Below the pieces are notes generated by a model. The model did no database searches, was not told where the DNA came from, and saw only the letters and a list, made by a program, of their open reading frames with translations. A DNA stretch of 64,000 nucleotides from contig NZ_UNRC01000001.1 of the NCBI RefSeq assembly GCF_900537065.1, positions 62,001 through 126,000 on the forward strand. The letters are read 5' to 3'. The DNA is from Sphingorhabdus sp. Alg239-R122. Lineage in GTDB: Bacteria; Pseudomonadota; Alphaproteobacteria; Sphingomonadales; Sphingomonadaceae. The first letter of the stretch is position 1. Every line of letters begins with the position of its first letter. Positions 37,006-47,326 of this stretch are shown piece by piece. The position numbers and the translations under genes were made by a program.

Positions 37006-38187
37006 TCAGCTCGCTTTGCGGGTCAATTCGCGCATGGCATCGTCTAGCCCTTCGAGCGTCAGCGAGTACATGCGGTCATTCATCAGTTCCTTGATGATGC
37101 GTACGCTCTGTGAATAACCCCATTGCTGTTCAGGTACGGGATTAAGCCATGCCGCGGCAGGATATGTATTGGTAAGCCGCTGCATCCATGCTGCACCAGG
37201 TTCATCGTTGAAATGCTCGACACTTCCGCCCGGATGGCTGATTTCATAAGGGCTCATGGAGGCATCACCGACAAATATCACTTTGTAATCATGTCCATAT
37301 TTGTGCAGCACGTCCCATGTCGGGGTGCGTTCGCTGAAGCGGCGGCTATTGTCTTTCCATACGCCTTCATAAACGCAGTTATGGAAATAGAAAAATTCCA
37401 TATTCTTGAATTCGGATGTGGCGGCGGAAAACAGCTCCTCGCACAGCTTGACAAATGGGTCCATTGACCCGCCGACATCCAGGAATAGCAGCAGCTTGAC
37501 GGCATTATGCCGCTCGGGCCGCATTTTGATATCCAGCCAACCCTGCCGCGCCGTGCCATCAATTGTGCCGTCTATATCCAGTTCGTCGGCATTGCCTTCA
37601 CGTGCAAAACGACGCAGGCGGCGCAACGCGACCTTGATATTGCGCGTACCCAATTGACGGGTATGATCCAGATTCTGAAACTCGCGTTTTTCCCAGACTT
37701 TGAGCGCTTTGCCATGTTTGCTTTCGCCACCGATACGCACGCCCTCGGGGTTGTAACCGCTATTACCATAAGGCGAAGTGCCACCTGTACCGACCCATTT
37801 ATTGCCGCCCTGATGGCGCTTCTGCTGTTCCTCGAGACGTTTTTTCAGCGTCTCCATGATCTCGTCCCAGTCGCCCAGTGCCTTGATTTTTTTCATCTCC
37901 TCTTCGGAGAGATATTTTTCGGCTATGGCTTTTAGCCAATCTTCGGGTACGGGCGCCTCTTCCGTGCCATAAGTCGTGGCAATGCCCTTGAAAACCTTGG
38001 CAAACACTTGGTCAAACCGATCGAGCAGGCCTTCATCTTTCACAAATGTTGCGCGGGTGAGGAAATAAAATTCCTCAGGTGAATAGGTGATCACATCCTT
38101 GTCGAGCGCTTCGAGCAGCATCAAGTGCTCTTTGAGAGATGCGGGAATGCCCGCTGCGCGCAGTTCATCCATAAATGAGAAAAACAT
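37006..38187 (-). CDS. VWA-domain CoxE-like protein
   Basis: The frame extends to 38427, but ATG 38187 (MFFSFMDELRAAGIP) gives a normal 393-residue protein. The N-terminal half is the CoxE-like helical region. The C-terminal half is a von Willebrand factor A domain with MIDAS motif DVGGSM. A flexible Gly-rich linker (HQGGNKWVGTGGTSPYGN) joins them. These proteins work with MoxR-type AAA ATPases to mature or insert cofactors in partner enzymes. The matching ATPase is at 39764, separated from it by a chemotaxis gene on the other strand. Confidence 0.88.
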   Translation of the reverse strand: MFFSFMDELRAAGIPASLKEHLMLLEALDKDVITYSPEEFYFLTRATFVKDEGLLDRFDQVFAKVFKGIATTYGTEEAPVPEDWLKAIAEKYLSEEEMKKIKALGDWDEIMETLKKRLEEQQKRHQGGNKWVGTGGTSPYGNSGYNPEGVRIGGESKHGKALKVWEKREFQNLDHTRQLGTRNIKVALRRLRRFAREGNADELDIDGTIDGTARQGWLDIKMRPERHNAVKLLLFLDVGGSMDPFVKLCEELFSAATSEFKNMEFFYFHNCVYEGVWKDNSRRFSERTPTWDVLHKYGHDYKVIFVGDASMSPYEISHPGGSVEHFNDEPGAAWMQRLTNTYPAAAWLNPVPEQQWGYSQSVRIIKELMNDRMYSLTLEGLDDAMRELTRKAS

Positions 38188-38314
38188 ATGTGACCTTTGT
38201 TGCCTGTTTGCGGGTTTATCATGCCGCAATAGAGGATGCCGTGCAATGCAAAGCTGAGAAATCTGCTTCTGCAGTTTACGCGATATTAACCATACTGTTT
38301 TATGAGGAATGTAA

Positions 38315-39742
38315 TTGATACAGATTGGAAAAATGCATATGCAACACGATGCGATATCAGTTCCTGATACGGAAATTTTTGACAGTATCTCCCGAAATTG
38401 CGGAGCTACGGTTACCGAATGCAGCAATGTTGCCGGTATAGTCAGCGATGTGATGCGTAAATCGCGTCAACTTCAGGAAAAACGTACGTATCTGGAAGAT
38501 ATTGCACGCATGCTTGAAAGTGAACAGGCGCAGGTAGGCAATGCGACTGACGAGGCACGGCTACTTTCGGAACAGGCACATAAGCAGTTAAAGGCAGGTG
38601 CGGCAACCATCACTGACAGCATTGACGAGTTTAACGACCTGATCGACCTTATCGTGGACATGGGGAACAAGATTAACGGTTTTGCAGCGGCAATGGATCA
38701 GGTTATGCGAACCAGCCAGTCGATTGATACCATCGCAAGATCAACCAACATGCTGGCGCTAAATGCCGCGATTGAGGCAGAGCGGGCAGGGGCGGCGGGT
38801 GCGACTTTTGCTGTTGTTGCCGCCGAAGTAAAAAACCTGGCGCAGGACACACGTGTTGCAACTGATGAAATCACCCGGACGATGCAGTCTCTGGGCAGTG
38901 AAGCCAGCCAGTTTGTCGAACAGGTGGAAGAGGGCATTGCCAAGAGCGAAACTGCAAAACAGGCGTTCCAAAAAATCGACAATACAATTTCAGAGGTCTC
39001 TGAAATTGTATCAATGGTGGACCGGCAGGCGGATGACATTGCACAAAGTACCAGTTCGGTACAGCTCAATACAGGTAAGGTATGTGAAAACCTGTTTGCA
39101 TTCATGGGCGATGTCGACGCGAATGTGGACCAACTTTCCGGCGCGCTCGACAAGGTTAATAACCTGGAAATGATTACGAACGATATGTTTGATAGCGTCG
39201 TGCATAGCGGCCTTTCGGTTGTTGATAATGTGTATGTTGACATGGCCAAAGCCGGCATGACACAGGTGCAGCAACTGATTGAAAACACAATGCGCGACGG
39301 TCTGCTAAGCGAAGAACAGGTTTTTGATCGAGATTACCAGGAGATTGCCGGGTCAAATCCGCCGCGTTTCAATAACAGATTTAACGACTTTGCAGATCAG
39401 CACTTGCAACCCGTGCTGGATGATATTCATCGCAGTGATGACAGGATTATCAGTGTGGTTTGTTCCAATCAGGATGGTTATCTGCCCACGCATATTTCCG
39501 AGCGTGCACGAATGCCCAACGGTAATGTGAAACATGACTCCGAATTTTGCCGCAATCGCCGTATCCTGATGGACGCGATTACAGGTAAGGCTGTGGAACA
39601 GAAAGATCGCGAATATATGGCAGCGGCCTACCGCTTCATGGCATCAGAGGCAACGGAATTTCAGGTTGTGAAAAACATATTCGTTCCGCTTTATTTTGAC
39701 GGAAAATACTGGGGCAATTTCGAAATTGCCTATACTGGCTGA
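38315..39742 (+). CDS. soluble methyl-accepting chemotaxis-like protein
   Basis: This 475-residue protein has no membrane helix, so it is cytoplasmic. A coiled-coil signalling domain spans about residues 30-280 with the hairpin tip IARSTNMLALNAAIEAERAG, close to the MCP hallmark. The C-terminal 150 residues form a separate domain with SNQDGYLPTHIS and FVPLYFDGKYWGNFEI, resembling a C-terminal Cache-like sensor. A TTG at 38315 with GAGG seven bases upstream is the longest start; ATG at 38333 or 38339 is possible. It is divergent from the VWA gene and convergent with MoxR. No che genes are in view. Confidence 0.85.
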   Translation: MIQIGKMHMQHDAISVPDTEIFDSISRNCGATVTECSNVAGIVSDVMRKSRQLQEKRTYLEDIARMLESEQAQVGNATDEARLLSEQAHKQLKAGAATITDSIDEFNDLIDLIVDMGNKINGFAAAMDQVMRTSQSIDTIARSTNMLALNAAIEAERAGAAGATFAVVAAEVKNLAQDTRVATDEITRTMQSLGSEASQFVEQVEEGIAKSETAKQAFQKIDNTISEVSEIVSMVDRQADDIAQSTSSVQLNTGKVCENLFAFMGDVDANVDQLSGALDKVNNLEMITNDMFDSVVHSGLSVVDNVYVDMAKAGMTQVQQLIENTMRDGLLSEEQVFDRDYQEIAGSNPPRFNNRFNDFADQHLQPVLDDIHRSDDRIISVVCSNQDGYLPTHISERARMPNGNVKHDSEFCRNRRILMDAITGKAVEQKDREYMAAAYRFMASEATEFQVVKNIFVPLYFDGKYWGNFEIAYTG

Positions 39743-39763
39743 AACTGTTTACGAACTACGTTA

Positions 39764-40612
39764 CTAAACGGGTTTGCGGCGCGCCATAAAGGCCAGTTTT
39801 TCAAACAGCATTACATCCTGCTCATTCTTAAGCAATGCACCGTGGAGTGGAGGAATCGCCTTGGTCGGATCCCGGTCCTGTAAAACCTCTAACGGCATGT
39901 CTTCGTGCAGCAGCAACTTTAGCCAGTCGAGCAGTTCACTGGTTGAGGGTTTCTTTTTGAGACCAGGCACTTCGCGCACTTCGTAAAATATGTCCATTGC
40001 CTTGGCGACCAGTGTTTTCTGGATATCGGGGAAATGGACATTGACGATTTCATGCATCGTGTCACGGTCCGGGAATTTGATGTAATGGAAAAAACAGCGG
40101 CGCAGGAACGCGTCGGGCAGTTCTTTTTCATTATTCGATGTTATGACCACGATCGGACGTTCAGCCGCCTTAACCGTTTCTTTTGTTTCGTAAACGTGGA
40201 ATTCCATGCGGTCGAGTTCTTGCAGCAGGTCGTTTGGAAATTCGATGTCCGCTTTGTCAATTTCGTCGATAAGTAGCACGGGTAGCTCGGGGCTTTCAAA
40301 CGCCTCCCATAGCTTGCCTTGCTTGATATAGTTGCCGATGTCATGTACCCGCTCGTCACCCAACTGCCCGTCGCGCAGGCGGGCGACCGCGTCATATTCA
40401 TACAGACCCTGCTGCGCCTTGGTGGTGGATTTGATGTTCCATTCGATCAGCGGTGCGCCCACAGCTTTCGCAATTTCATGGGCCAGGACTGTTTTGCCGG
40501 TGCCAGGTTCGCCTTTGACCAGCAGGGGTCTGCGTAATGCAACTGCCGCATTTACAGCCACTTTCAGATCGTCTGTTGCGACATAGTCCTGTGTGCCTTC
40601 GAACCGCTTCAT
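39764..40612 (-). CDS. MoxR-family AAA+ ATPase
   Basis: This 282-residue AAA+ ATPase has Walker A GEPGTGKT at 34-41, Walker B VLLIDEIDKAD near 113, sensor 1 ITSNNEKELPDAF, and the arginine finger LRRCFFHYIKFPD. MoxR proteins act as chaperones together with VWA proteins. The expected VWA partner is at 37006, on the same strand but with a receptor gene between them. The C-terminal region contains the usual winged-helix lid (STSELLDWLKLL). Confidence 0.93.
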   Translation of the reverse strand: MKRFEGTQDYVATDDLKVAVNAAVALRRPLLVKGEPGTGKTVLAHEIAKAVGAPLIEWNIKSTTKAQQGLYEYDAVARLRDGQLGDERVHDIGNYIKQGKLWEAFESPELPVLLIDEIDKADIEFPNDLLQELDRMEFHVYETKETVKAAERPIVVITSNNEKELPDAFLRRCFFHYIKFPDRDTMHEIVNVHFPDIQKTLVAKAMDIFYEVREVPGLKKKPSTSELLDWLKLLLHEDMPLEVLQDRDPTKAIPPLHGALLKNEQDVMLFEKLAFMARRKPV

Positions 40613-40730
40613 ATGTATATCCTTACCCGTTTAATCACTTGGTTAAACAGATAGGGAAGCGGGCGAAATAAGGCAAGCCGCTGTACCGGTTAAATATGGG
40701 AATATGCTTGAGAGGGGATGGAAAATGCGT

Positions 40731-41384
40731 TCAGCTATCCGCCGAATTGCGGCAGTCGCGCCGTGACCCCATCAGGTCCCATATCGCGCGGTGCTGGGCC
40801 AGCATCTGTGTCATGCCAAAATGGATGGCCCGGTATATGGCCTTGTCGCCTGCAAGTTTTGACAGCAGTGCGAAGTTCGTACCTTGCTCCGATAACTGCA
40901 GGGGGGGACTTTCGGTAGAGACTTTGAGGGCGATATTGTCCATTATTCGGCGGATGATGTGCCAATCACTGGCAAGTGCGATAGCTGCACCAAAAGCGCA
41001 TCCTTCACGCTCTGACTGGGCAAGCATGGCAAGCGCGTTGCTCGCCTCAAGCACAAGAGCGTTGCATTGGTCCTGTCCTGCAGTGCTTGCAATCGGGCCC
41101 GCAGCAACGGTTAATTTGGTGAGAAATGCACGTTCCTGGGCAAAATCATCTGCAGCCTTTATAAGCCATGTGCGCATATCCGGATCCGCACTATGCCCCA
41201 AGGCATGATCGAAAACGCTTGGCAAATGGCCATGCAGAAGGCAGAAAAAATGTGAGACATCAGCAGAGTCCGCTGCATTTGCGATATGCGGAGCAGCAAG
41301 CAGACTATCGGCATATGGATGCGCTGCACTGCCGTCGGAACGGATACAGCTTTCCAGTTTCGCTGTGCCACCCGATTTGGACAT
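40731..41384 (-). CDS. hypothetical protein, helical
   Basis: The frame opens with GTG at 41411; ATG at 41384 gives 217 residues and is preferred. I do not recognise the family with confidence. It is alpha-helical and Ala/Leu-rich, with His and Trp in conserved-looking places (VSHFFCLLHGHLP, ASDWHIIRRIMDNIA, IHFGMTQMLAQHRAIWDLMG). No signal peptide or membrane helix is seen. It lies 118 bases after the MoxR start on the same strand and 112 bases before the next minus-strand gene. It is likely real, given codon use like its neighbours. Confidence 0.7.
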   Translation of the reverse strand: MSKSGGTAKLESCIRSDGSAAHPYADSLLAAPHIANAADSADVSHFFCLLHGHLPSVFDHALGHSADPDMRTWLIKAADDFAQERAFLTKLTVAAGPIASTAGQDQCNALVLEASNALAMLAQSEREGCAFGAAIALASDWHIIRRIMDNIALKVSTESPPLQLSEQGTNFALLSKLAGDKAIYRAIHFGMTQMLAQHRAIWDLMGSRRDCRNSADS

Positions 41385-41523
41385 CGCTATTTTCTGGTTT
41401 GGATCACGCACTCAGATACCTCTTGCCAATGCAGCACAATCACCGTGTGCAGAGCGGAATTATAGCTTCATTTCCTAAACAGAATCTTTACGCACTCCGT
41501 AAAGTCACGTAAAATCAGGAATC

Positions 41524-42027
41524 TTAGACACCCTGAAAAAGTGCGTGGAACTGAACGGTGGCCTGAGGCTGCTTTGTCTCGAGCGGCAGAATCATGAAAT
41601 ATTCCGCCGGTTGTTCCCGGGGTGCAAGGCTGGGGAAGGGCAGGAACCCGAAGCGTGTATAATAATCGGGATTGCCGACCAATATGCAACCTGCCGCATT
41701 GCGTTCACGCAGCAAATCTATCCCTTTGTTTATCAATGCGCTGCCGATATTCTGCCGCTGCAATTCGGGGGCAACCGCAACGGGGCCAAGCGCATACCAA
41801 CCTTGTGATCTATCATCTGCATAGGCAGGTGAAAAGGCTATATGCCCGGCTATGCGAGCATCCTTTTCAGCCACCAGTGAAATTGCCAGCGCCTCTGCTT
41901 TCCTGAGCCTGTCGATCAGGTCAGACTCATCCCCATCGGAATAGGGCGTCGGTGCAAAAGCGCGTTTGGTTACATCATGGATTGCCGCGTAATCGTCAGG
42001 GATTTCCGGGCGAATGCAGATATCCAT
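41524..42027 (-). CDS. GNAT family N-acetyltransferase (YhbS-like)
   Basis: This 167-residue protein begins IRPEIPDDYAAIHDVTKRAFA, characteristic of the YhbS group. The acetyl-CoA site is LQRQNIGSALINKGI, and VGNPDYYTRFGF is a strong subgroup mark. It is predicted to acetylate a small molecule or protein, with the substrate unknown. It lies nine bases after rpoD and probably reads on from the sigma factor transcript. Confidence 0.9.
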   Translation of the reverse strand: MDICIRPEIPDDYAAIHDVTKRAFAPTPYSDGDESDLIDRLRKAEALAISLVAEKDARIAGHIAFSPAYADDRSQGWYALGPVAVAPELQRQNIGSALINKGIDLLRERNAAGCILVGNPDYYTRFGFLPFPSLAPREQPAEYFMILPLETKQPQATVQFHALFQGV

Positions 42028-42036
42028 GATGTCAGG

Positions 42037-44055
42037 TTACTGATCAAGGAAGCTGCGCATCTTGCGACTGCGGCTTGGGTGTTTGAGCTTGCGCAGCGCT
42101 TTTGCTTCGATCTGTCGGATACGCTCGCGTGTCACGGAGAATTGCTGGCCAACCTCTTCCAGTGTGTGGTCGGTGTTCATACCGATGCCGAAACGCATGC
42201 GCAGCACGCGCTCTTCGCGCGGTGTCAGGCTGGCAAGGACGCGTGTGACCGTTTCCTTGAGGTTCGACTGAATCGCCGCATCCACGGGGATGATGGCATT
42301 TTTGTCCTCGATAAAGTCGCCCAGATGCGAATCTTCCTCATCACCAATCGGTGTTTCAAGGCTGATCGGTTCCTTGGCGATCTTCATTACCTTGCGCACT
42401 TTTTCGAGTGGCATGGAAAGGCGTTCTGCCATTTCCTCCGGTGTCGGTTCGCGGCCCTGTTCATGCAGGAACTGGCGGGAAGTGCGCACCAGTTTGTTGA
42501 TCGTTTCGATCATGTGCACCGGAATACGGATCGTACGGGCCTGATCGGCAATCGAACGCGTTATCGCCTGACGGATCCACCATGTTGCATAGGTCGAAAA
42601 TTTATAACCGCGGCGATATTCAAATTTATCAACCGCCTTCATCAGGCCAATATTGCCTTCCTGAATGAGGTCCAAGAACTGCAGGCCGCGGTTGGTGTAT
42701 TTTTTGGCAATGGAAATCACGAGGCGCAGATTGGCTTCGACCATTTCCTTTTTGGCGATACGCGCTTCACGCTCGCCTTTTTGCACCATGTTCACGATCC
42801 GGCGGAATTCACGGAGTGACATGCCGGTGGCAGATGCAATGTCGCTGATCTCGGTGCGGATACGGTCGACAGCGGCGGTTTCACCAGTGGCAAATGCTTT
42901 CCATTTTTTGTCGATCTTGGTGACGTCATCAAGCCAGTTTTCATCAAGCTCATGGTCGATATATGCGTCAAGAAATGACTTGCGCGGGACTTTATGACGT
43001 TCGGCAAGGCGGAGCATCTGGCCGCCCAAGGCCGTCAGACGGCGGTTGAAAGCATAAAGCTGATCTACCAGATATTCGATCTTGGTGGCGTGGAACTGCA
43101 CGGATTCAACTTCGGCGGTCAGCTCTTCGCGTAAGTCCTGATATTTCTTTTCCTTGGCAGCGGGAAAATCATTACCCACGCCCAGCACATCAAGCCGATC
43201 GCTCTGAATTTTGGAGAATTTCTTGAACAGCGATGTGATATGCGCGAATTTTTCCAGCGCTTCGGGCTTCAGCGCCTCTTCCATCTGTGCAAGTGAGAGA
43301 GTGTTGTCTTCTTCTTCCTCTTCCTCACGTTTCTTGCGGCGTGCGGCGGCTTCATCATCCTCATCACCGTTGCTGTCATCATCATCTACATCGTCATCAT
43401 CTTCCTTGAATGATGGACCAGCGGTTTCTTCGCTGATTTCACCGTCATCCTCGGCATCGTCTTCCAGGTTTTCTGGCGCCGGTTCTTTGGACAGCATGGC
43501 ATCCAGATCCAGTATCTCGCGCAACTGCATTTCGCCTTCATTCAGCGCGGTCGACCATTCGATAATGGCGTGAAATGTGATCGGGCTCTCGCAAAGGCCC
43601 AGGATCATGGTGTCGCGGCCCGCCTCAATACGTTTGGCGATCGCGATCTCGCCTTCGCGGCTGAGCAGCTCGACTGCGCCCATTTCGCGCAGATACATGC
43701 GTACGGGATCATCGGTGCGATCCACCGTAGCCTTTTTCGGCGCGGCGACATTCGTCTTGTCCTTGCTGCCTTCCTTGCCATCAACAGCGGCGGGGCCTTC
43801 TTTTATCGCTTCTTCTTGTGCTTCTTCGTCATTTTCAACGACATTGATGCCCATTTCAGAGATTGCGGACATCGCGTCCTCAATCTGCTCCGATGACATC
43901 TGGTCCTGGGGCAGCGCTTCATTCAGCTCGTCATAGGTGACATAGCCGCGCTTTTTTGCCTTGGTAATCAGTTTTTTGAAAGATGCTTCTTTAAGGTCAA
44001 TCAGTGGCTCATCGCCTTTTACTGCCTTATTGTCGCTTGCCAGCTTTTTCGCCAA
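42037..44055 (-). CDS. rpoD: RNA polymerase sigma factor RpoD (sigma70)
   Basis: The housekeeping sigma factor, 672 residues. Region 1.1 is at the N-terminus, and region 1.2 follows with [14 protein letters not shown] at about 116-129. An acidic non-conserved insert runs from about 197 to 251, with runs of Asp and then Glu. Region 2 includes [18 protein letters not shown], which recognises the -10 box. Region 4 has [20 protein letters not shown], which recognises the -35 box. It follows dnaG by 21 bases in a macromolecular-synthesis arrangement. Confidence 0.98.
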   Translation of the reverse strand: MAKKLASDNKAVKGDEPLIDLKEASFKKLITKAKKRGYVTYDELNEALPQDQMSSEQIEDAMSAISEMGINVVENDEEAQEEAIKEGPAAVDGKEGSKDKTNVAAPKKATVDRTDDPVRMYLREMGAVELLSREGEIAIAKRIEAGRDTMILGLCESPITFHAIIEWSTALNEGEMQLREILDLDAMLSKEPAPENLEDDAEDDGEISEETAGPSFKEDDDDVDDDDSNGDEDDEAAARRKKREEEEEEDNTLSLAQMEEALKPEALEKFAHITSLFKKFSKIQSDRLDVLGVGNDFPAAKEKKYQDLREELTAEVESVQFHATKIEYLVDQLYAFNRRLTALGGQMLRLAERHKVPRKSFLDAYIDHELDENWLDDVTKIDKKWKAFATGETAAVDRIRTEISDIASATGMSLREFRRIVNMVQKGEREARIAKKEMVEANLRLVISIAKKYTNRGLQFLDLIQEGNIGLMKAVDKFEYRRGYKFSTYATWWIRQAITRSIADQARTIRIPVHMIETINKLVRTSRQFLHEQGREPTPEEMAERLSMPLEKVRKVMKIAKEPISLETPIGDEEDSHLGDFIEDKNAIIPVDAAIQSNLKETVTRVLASLTPREERVLRMRFGIGMNTDHTLEEVGQQFSVTRERIRQIEAKALRKLKHPSRSRKMRSFLDQ

Positions 44056-44076
44056 AATTTCGGTCCCAACCTTGTC

Positions 44077-45933
44077 TCAATCTACCGAGCCGTGATCTGC
44101 CAGTTCTGCCAGACGGCGGTCAAATTCCGTCTTTCGTGTCCTGAGCCGTTGCTGCTCGGCAAAATATTTCTCGTCCAGTTCGTTTTCAAACCTTCTCGTC
44201 GCTTCGGCCAGTGCTTCCTCAAGCGCGGGCCGCGCCGTCATAACTGCAATCGCTTCCGACAGATCACGCCTGGCCGCATCTGGCTGTGCAGGCGATAAAT
44301 CCCTTGCGGGGCGATTAAAGGAGAAAGTAAGTTGGTCCGCCCGCATGATATGGCTCGCCGTCTCGCTTAACCCCCGTTCGGCTAATATGGTAAGTAGTGT
44401 GGGTGTATCAAGTGTTTCCGTGTCCATCAGGGCATCTAAAATTGCATTAAGCAGTTTTGCCAGTTCCTGCGTGCCGGGCTGATAGGCCGAAAGCGTGTCG
44501 ATATGCGGCGCTGCAGCATCAGGATAATGGATCAGGCCCGCAAGGATGGCCGCGCATAATGCATCGCTTTTTCCGCGTCTGCTAAATGCACGCGCATCGT
44601 CGGTAACAGGCCGTTTTTGGGTAATTTTGCGTGACCTAGTGCCGGAGTTATAGCGGGGTTGGTAAGACTGCGCGCGCGCATAAAAAGCTTCATCAAAGCG
44701 GCTCTGGAATTCCTGCCGGTACAGGCCACGCACGTCACTGTCACCAATTTGCGACACATGTTCCATTAAACGGCTTTTCAGGCTCGCCTTGGCTTCGGGC
44801 GTGTCGAGCGGCTCCCGCGCATATTCATATTGCCAGATATGATCGAGTAAGCCGCGCGCCGAATCGAGCAGTTCCTGAAAAGCGGAAGGTCCGGATTTTT
44901 TAACAAGATCATCGGGGTCCATGCCATCAGGTAACGATACGATTTTCAGGCTATGGCCAGCCCGCAGCATAGGTAGGGCCCGTCTTGCTGCGCGCATGGC
45001 AGCTTTTTGTCCCGCTGCATCACCATCAAAACACAGGATCGGTGTCTCCGCCATCTTCCACAGTTTCTCGATCTGAAATTCGGTGAGTGCAGTGCCAAGC
45101 GGCGCCACCACGTCCTCAAAACCAGCCTGTGACAGTGCGATTGCGTCCATATAACCTTCGACCACCAATATACGCCCGGTTTGGCGAGAAGCAGGTGAAG
45201 CCTTGTCGAGATTGTAAAGTGTGCGCCCCTTGTCGAATAACGGCGTGTCGGGGGAGTTGAGATATTTGGGTTCACCTTGTCCCAATATCCGCCCGCCAAA
45301 AGCAATGACCCGCCCGCGCGGATCGCGTATCGGGATCATCAGGCGGCCACGGAAGCGGTCATAGGGCGCCTTGCCATCGACCGATATCATCATGCCCGCC
45401 TCGACCAACATATCCTGATTGAACCCGGAAAGCGCTTGTTTAACCCGTCCGCGCGCATCGGGGGCATAGCCAAAGCCAAATTCACGGATAATCCGCTGTG
45501 AAAGCCCGCGCTGTTCCAGATAGGCCCGTGCGCCGCTGCCTTCGATATCGTGCAGCCGCTCGGCAAACCAGTCCTGCGCTGCCGCCATGACGTCATGCAG
45601 ACCCGCCTGCTGCTCCGCCTTTTGCGCGGCGCGCGGATCAGGGGTGGGGACCTGCATCCCGGCCTCTGCCGCCAGTTCCTTCACCGCGTCCATAAAGCCC
45701 AACCCGCGCTGATCGACCATCCAGCTAATTACATCACCATGCGCGCTGCACCCGAAACAATGGTAAAAACCCTTTTCATCATTGATCGTGAAGCTGGGTG
45801 TTTTTTCGTTATGGAATGGGCAGCACGCCTTATACTCGCGCCCTGCTTTTTGTATTTTTACCGTACGCCCGATCAACGTGGACAACGTCGTGCGTGCTCT
45901 TAATTCATCCAGCCATTGCGGGGAAAGTGCCAT
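44077..45933 (-). CDS. dnaG: DNA primase
   Basis: The 618-residue primase makes RNA primers for replication. The CHC2 zinc finger has C38, H41, C59 and C62 (CCPFH ... YHCFGC). The TOPRIM catalytic core starts near residue 255 with ILVVEGYMDAIALSQAG, and LCFDGDAAGQKAA contains its Asp residues. The C-terminal helicase-binding region is less conserved, as usual. It follows the lipoprotein gene by three bases and precedes rpoD by 21. Confidence 0.97.
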   Translation of the reverse strand: MALSPQWLDELRARTTLSTLIGRTVKIQKAGREYKACCPFHNEKTPSFTINDEKGFYHCFGCSAHGDVISWMVDQRGLGFMDAVKELAAEAGMQVPTPDPRAAQKAEQQAGLHDVMAAAQDWFAERLHDIEGSGARAYLEQRGLSQRIIREFGFGYAPDARGRVKQALSGFNQDMLVEAGMMISVDGKAPYDRFRGRLMIPIRDPRGRVIAFGGRILGQGEPKYLNSPDTPLFDKGRTLYNLDKASPASRQTGRILVVEGYMDAIALSQAGFEDVVAPLGTALTEFQIEKLWKMAETPILCFDGDAAGQKAAMRAARRALPMLRAGHSLKIVSLPDGMDPDDLVKKSGPSAFQELLDSARGLLDHIWQYEYAREPLDTPEAKASLKSRLMEHVSQIGDSDVRGLYRQEFQSRFDEAFYARAQSYQPRYNSGTRSRKITQKRPVTDDARAFSRRGKSDALCAAILAGLIHYPDAAAPHIDTLSAYQPGTQELAKLLNAILDALMDTETLDTPTLLTILAERGLSETASHIMRADQLTFSFNRPARDLSPAQPDAARRDLSEAIAVMTARPALEEALAEATRRFENELDEKYFAEQQRLRTRKTEFDRRLAELADHGSVD

Positions 45934-45936
45934 CGG

Positions 45937-46659
45937 TCAGGGACAGGTGCCTTTGGCATGATCATTGCGGGTCGTGGGGGAAGGGCCCGCGCCAATAGCC
46001 GTTTTGCCATCCGCCTCCAGGATAAACGCATCCATCGGGCCTTTGGGCGGCTTGGTGGATTTCCAGAAGAAGGTCATGGTTTCGCCGGTCGACCATTCCG
46101 TCCCGCTGGCAATTTCATAAGTCAGGCCATCTGCAGTACAGCGTATGTCGAATGCGCCATCTTCACCCAAAGCTTCTATAGCCTGTCCCTTGGAGTAACC
46201 AGCTTCACCAGTGAAGCCGACTGCGGGCAGCATCATTTTGAACGCAGTGGCCTTGGCAACAGGGTCAACCGCTTCGGATTTTGGGAACTTGTCATCATTA
46301 TGCGGGTCAACGCCTGGCGTTACGGTATAGACATAAGTATAGACCATATCGTCACCCGCTGCTTTTGGATCGCATGTTTCTGTGCCTTCTGTGCATGCGA
46401 CATAGCCGATAAGGTCGCTGATAGAGGCGAGGTCCGTGTTGAACGAAGAATCGACTTCAGGACCCAGCGGCCTGACAATTTTCGCGCCCAGCGCAAGCAT
46501 ATCGAAATCCAGCGCTTCAACGCCATCATTCTGCGCATCTGTGGGCGTAATTTGCTGTGTTTCCGGTGTGTCAGAGCCATACTGGCCGCCCGTGCCGCTC
46601 TCGCTACAGGCTGTAAGTGCGAGCACCGTCACGATAGATATAAAAGCCAAATTTCTCAT
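45937..46659 (-). CDS. hypothetical lipoprotein
   Basis: ATG 46659 starts a lipoprotein signal (MRNLAFISIVTVLALTAC, lipobox LTAC), giving 240 residues. An upstream frame to 46701 adds no likely start. The mature part is acidic, with two cysteine pairs (ACTEGTETCD, DIRCTADG ... KGTCP). I do not recognise a named domain. Its place between yqeY and dnaG in the macromolecular-synthesis block, three bases from dnaG, is unusual, but its codon use is like its neighbours. Confidence 0.75.
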   Translation of the reverse strand: MRNLAFISIVTVLALTACSESGTGGQYGSDTPETQQITPTDAQNDGVEALDFDMLALGAKIVRPLGPEVDSSFNTDLASISDLIGYVACTEGTETCDPKAAGDDMVYTYVYTVTPGVDPHNDDKFPKSEAVDPVAKATAFKMMLPAVGFTGEAGYSKGQAIEALGEDGAFDIRCTADGLTYEIASGTEWSTGETMTFFWKSTKPPKGPMDAFILEADGKTAIGAGPSPTTRNDHAKGTCP

Positions 46660-46701
46660 TCTATACTTCCTATGCGGCCTTCCGTTCAGGACCAGATTCA
46701 T

Positions 46702-47154
46702 TCAGGACAGAGCCGCTTTGACGAGGCCGCTCGCCTTGCTCATGTCGAGCGTGGTGCCGTGGCGGGATTTTAGCTCCGCCATCACCCGGCCCATATCCTT
46801 CATCGAATCTGCACCTAGTTCCGCCTTGATCGCATCAATCGCCGCGCGGGTTTCATCCTCACCCATCTGTGCGGGCAGGAATTCCTCTATCACGGCGAGC
46901 TCTGCTTTTTCGATTTCCGCCAGCTCGGCGCGGCCGCCATCTTCATACATCTTGATCGATTCGCGGCGCTGCTTGGCCATTTTCTGCAACACGTCGGTTA
47001 CCAGAGCGTCATCATCGCCGCCCACTTCTTTGGTGCGCAGTTCAATGTCACGGTCCTTGATTTTGGCAAGGATCATGCGGGTTGCCGCCGTTCTGTCCTT
47101 GTCCTTGGCTTTCATCGCCGCAACCTGTGCAGCCTTGATATTGTCGCGAATCAC
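46702..47154 (-). CDS. GatB/YqeY domain protein
   Basis: This 150-residue helical protein matches the YqeY family: N-terminal AMKAKDKDRTAATRMILAKIKDRDIELR, and C-terminal ELGADSMKDMGRVMAELKSRHG. The same fold is the tail of GatB, where it binds tRNA; the free form has an unclear role in translation. It heads the yqeY-lipoprotein-dnaG-rpoD run and is divergent from carA across 172 bases, a yqeY/carA/dnaG linkage common in alphaproteobacteria. Confidence 0.92.
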   Translation of the reverse strand: MIRDNIKAAQVAAMKAKDKDRTAATRMILAKIKDRDIELRTKEVGGDDDALVTDVLQKMAKQRRESIKMYEDGGRAELAEIEKAELAVIEEFLPAQMGEDETRAAIDAIKAELGADSMKDMGRVMAELKSRHGTTLDMSKASGLVKAALS

Positions 47155-47326
47155 GGGCGAACTCCATTGCTCATGAATTTAAGAATAAAGGAAAGACATA
47201 GCCGGAATTTTCACAATTTCATAGATTGTTCCGCGTCCGTGGATAACTTAATACACCGGTCGTTTGGATCGCAATTTTGCGCGTGCCAGGCGGCGACACA
47301 AATCCATCACGCAAGGATACCCGATC

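Noticed and set aside
41977-42819. 280-codon plus-strand frame opposite rpoD
   Set aside because: Fully inside the antisense strand of a certain sigma70 gene, with random composition.
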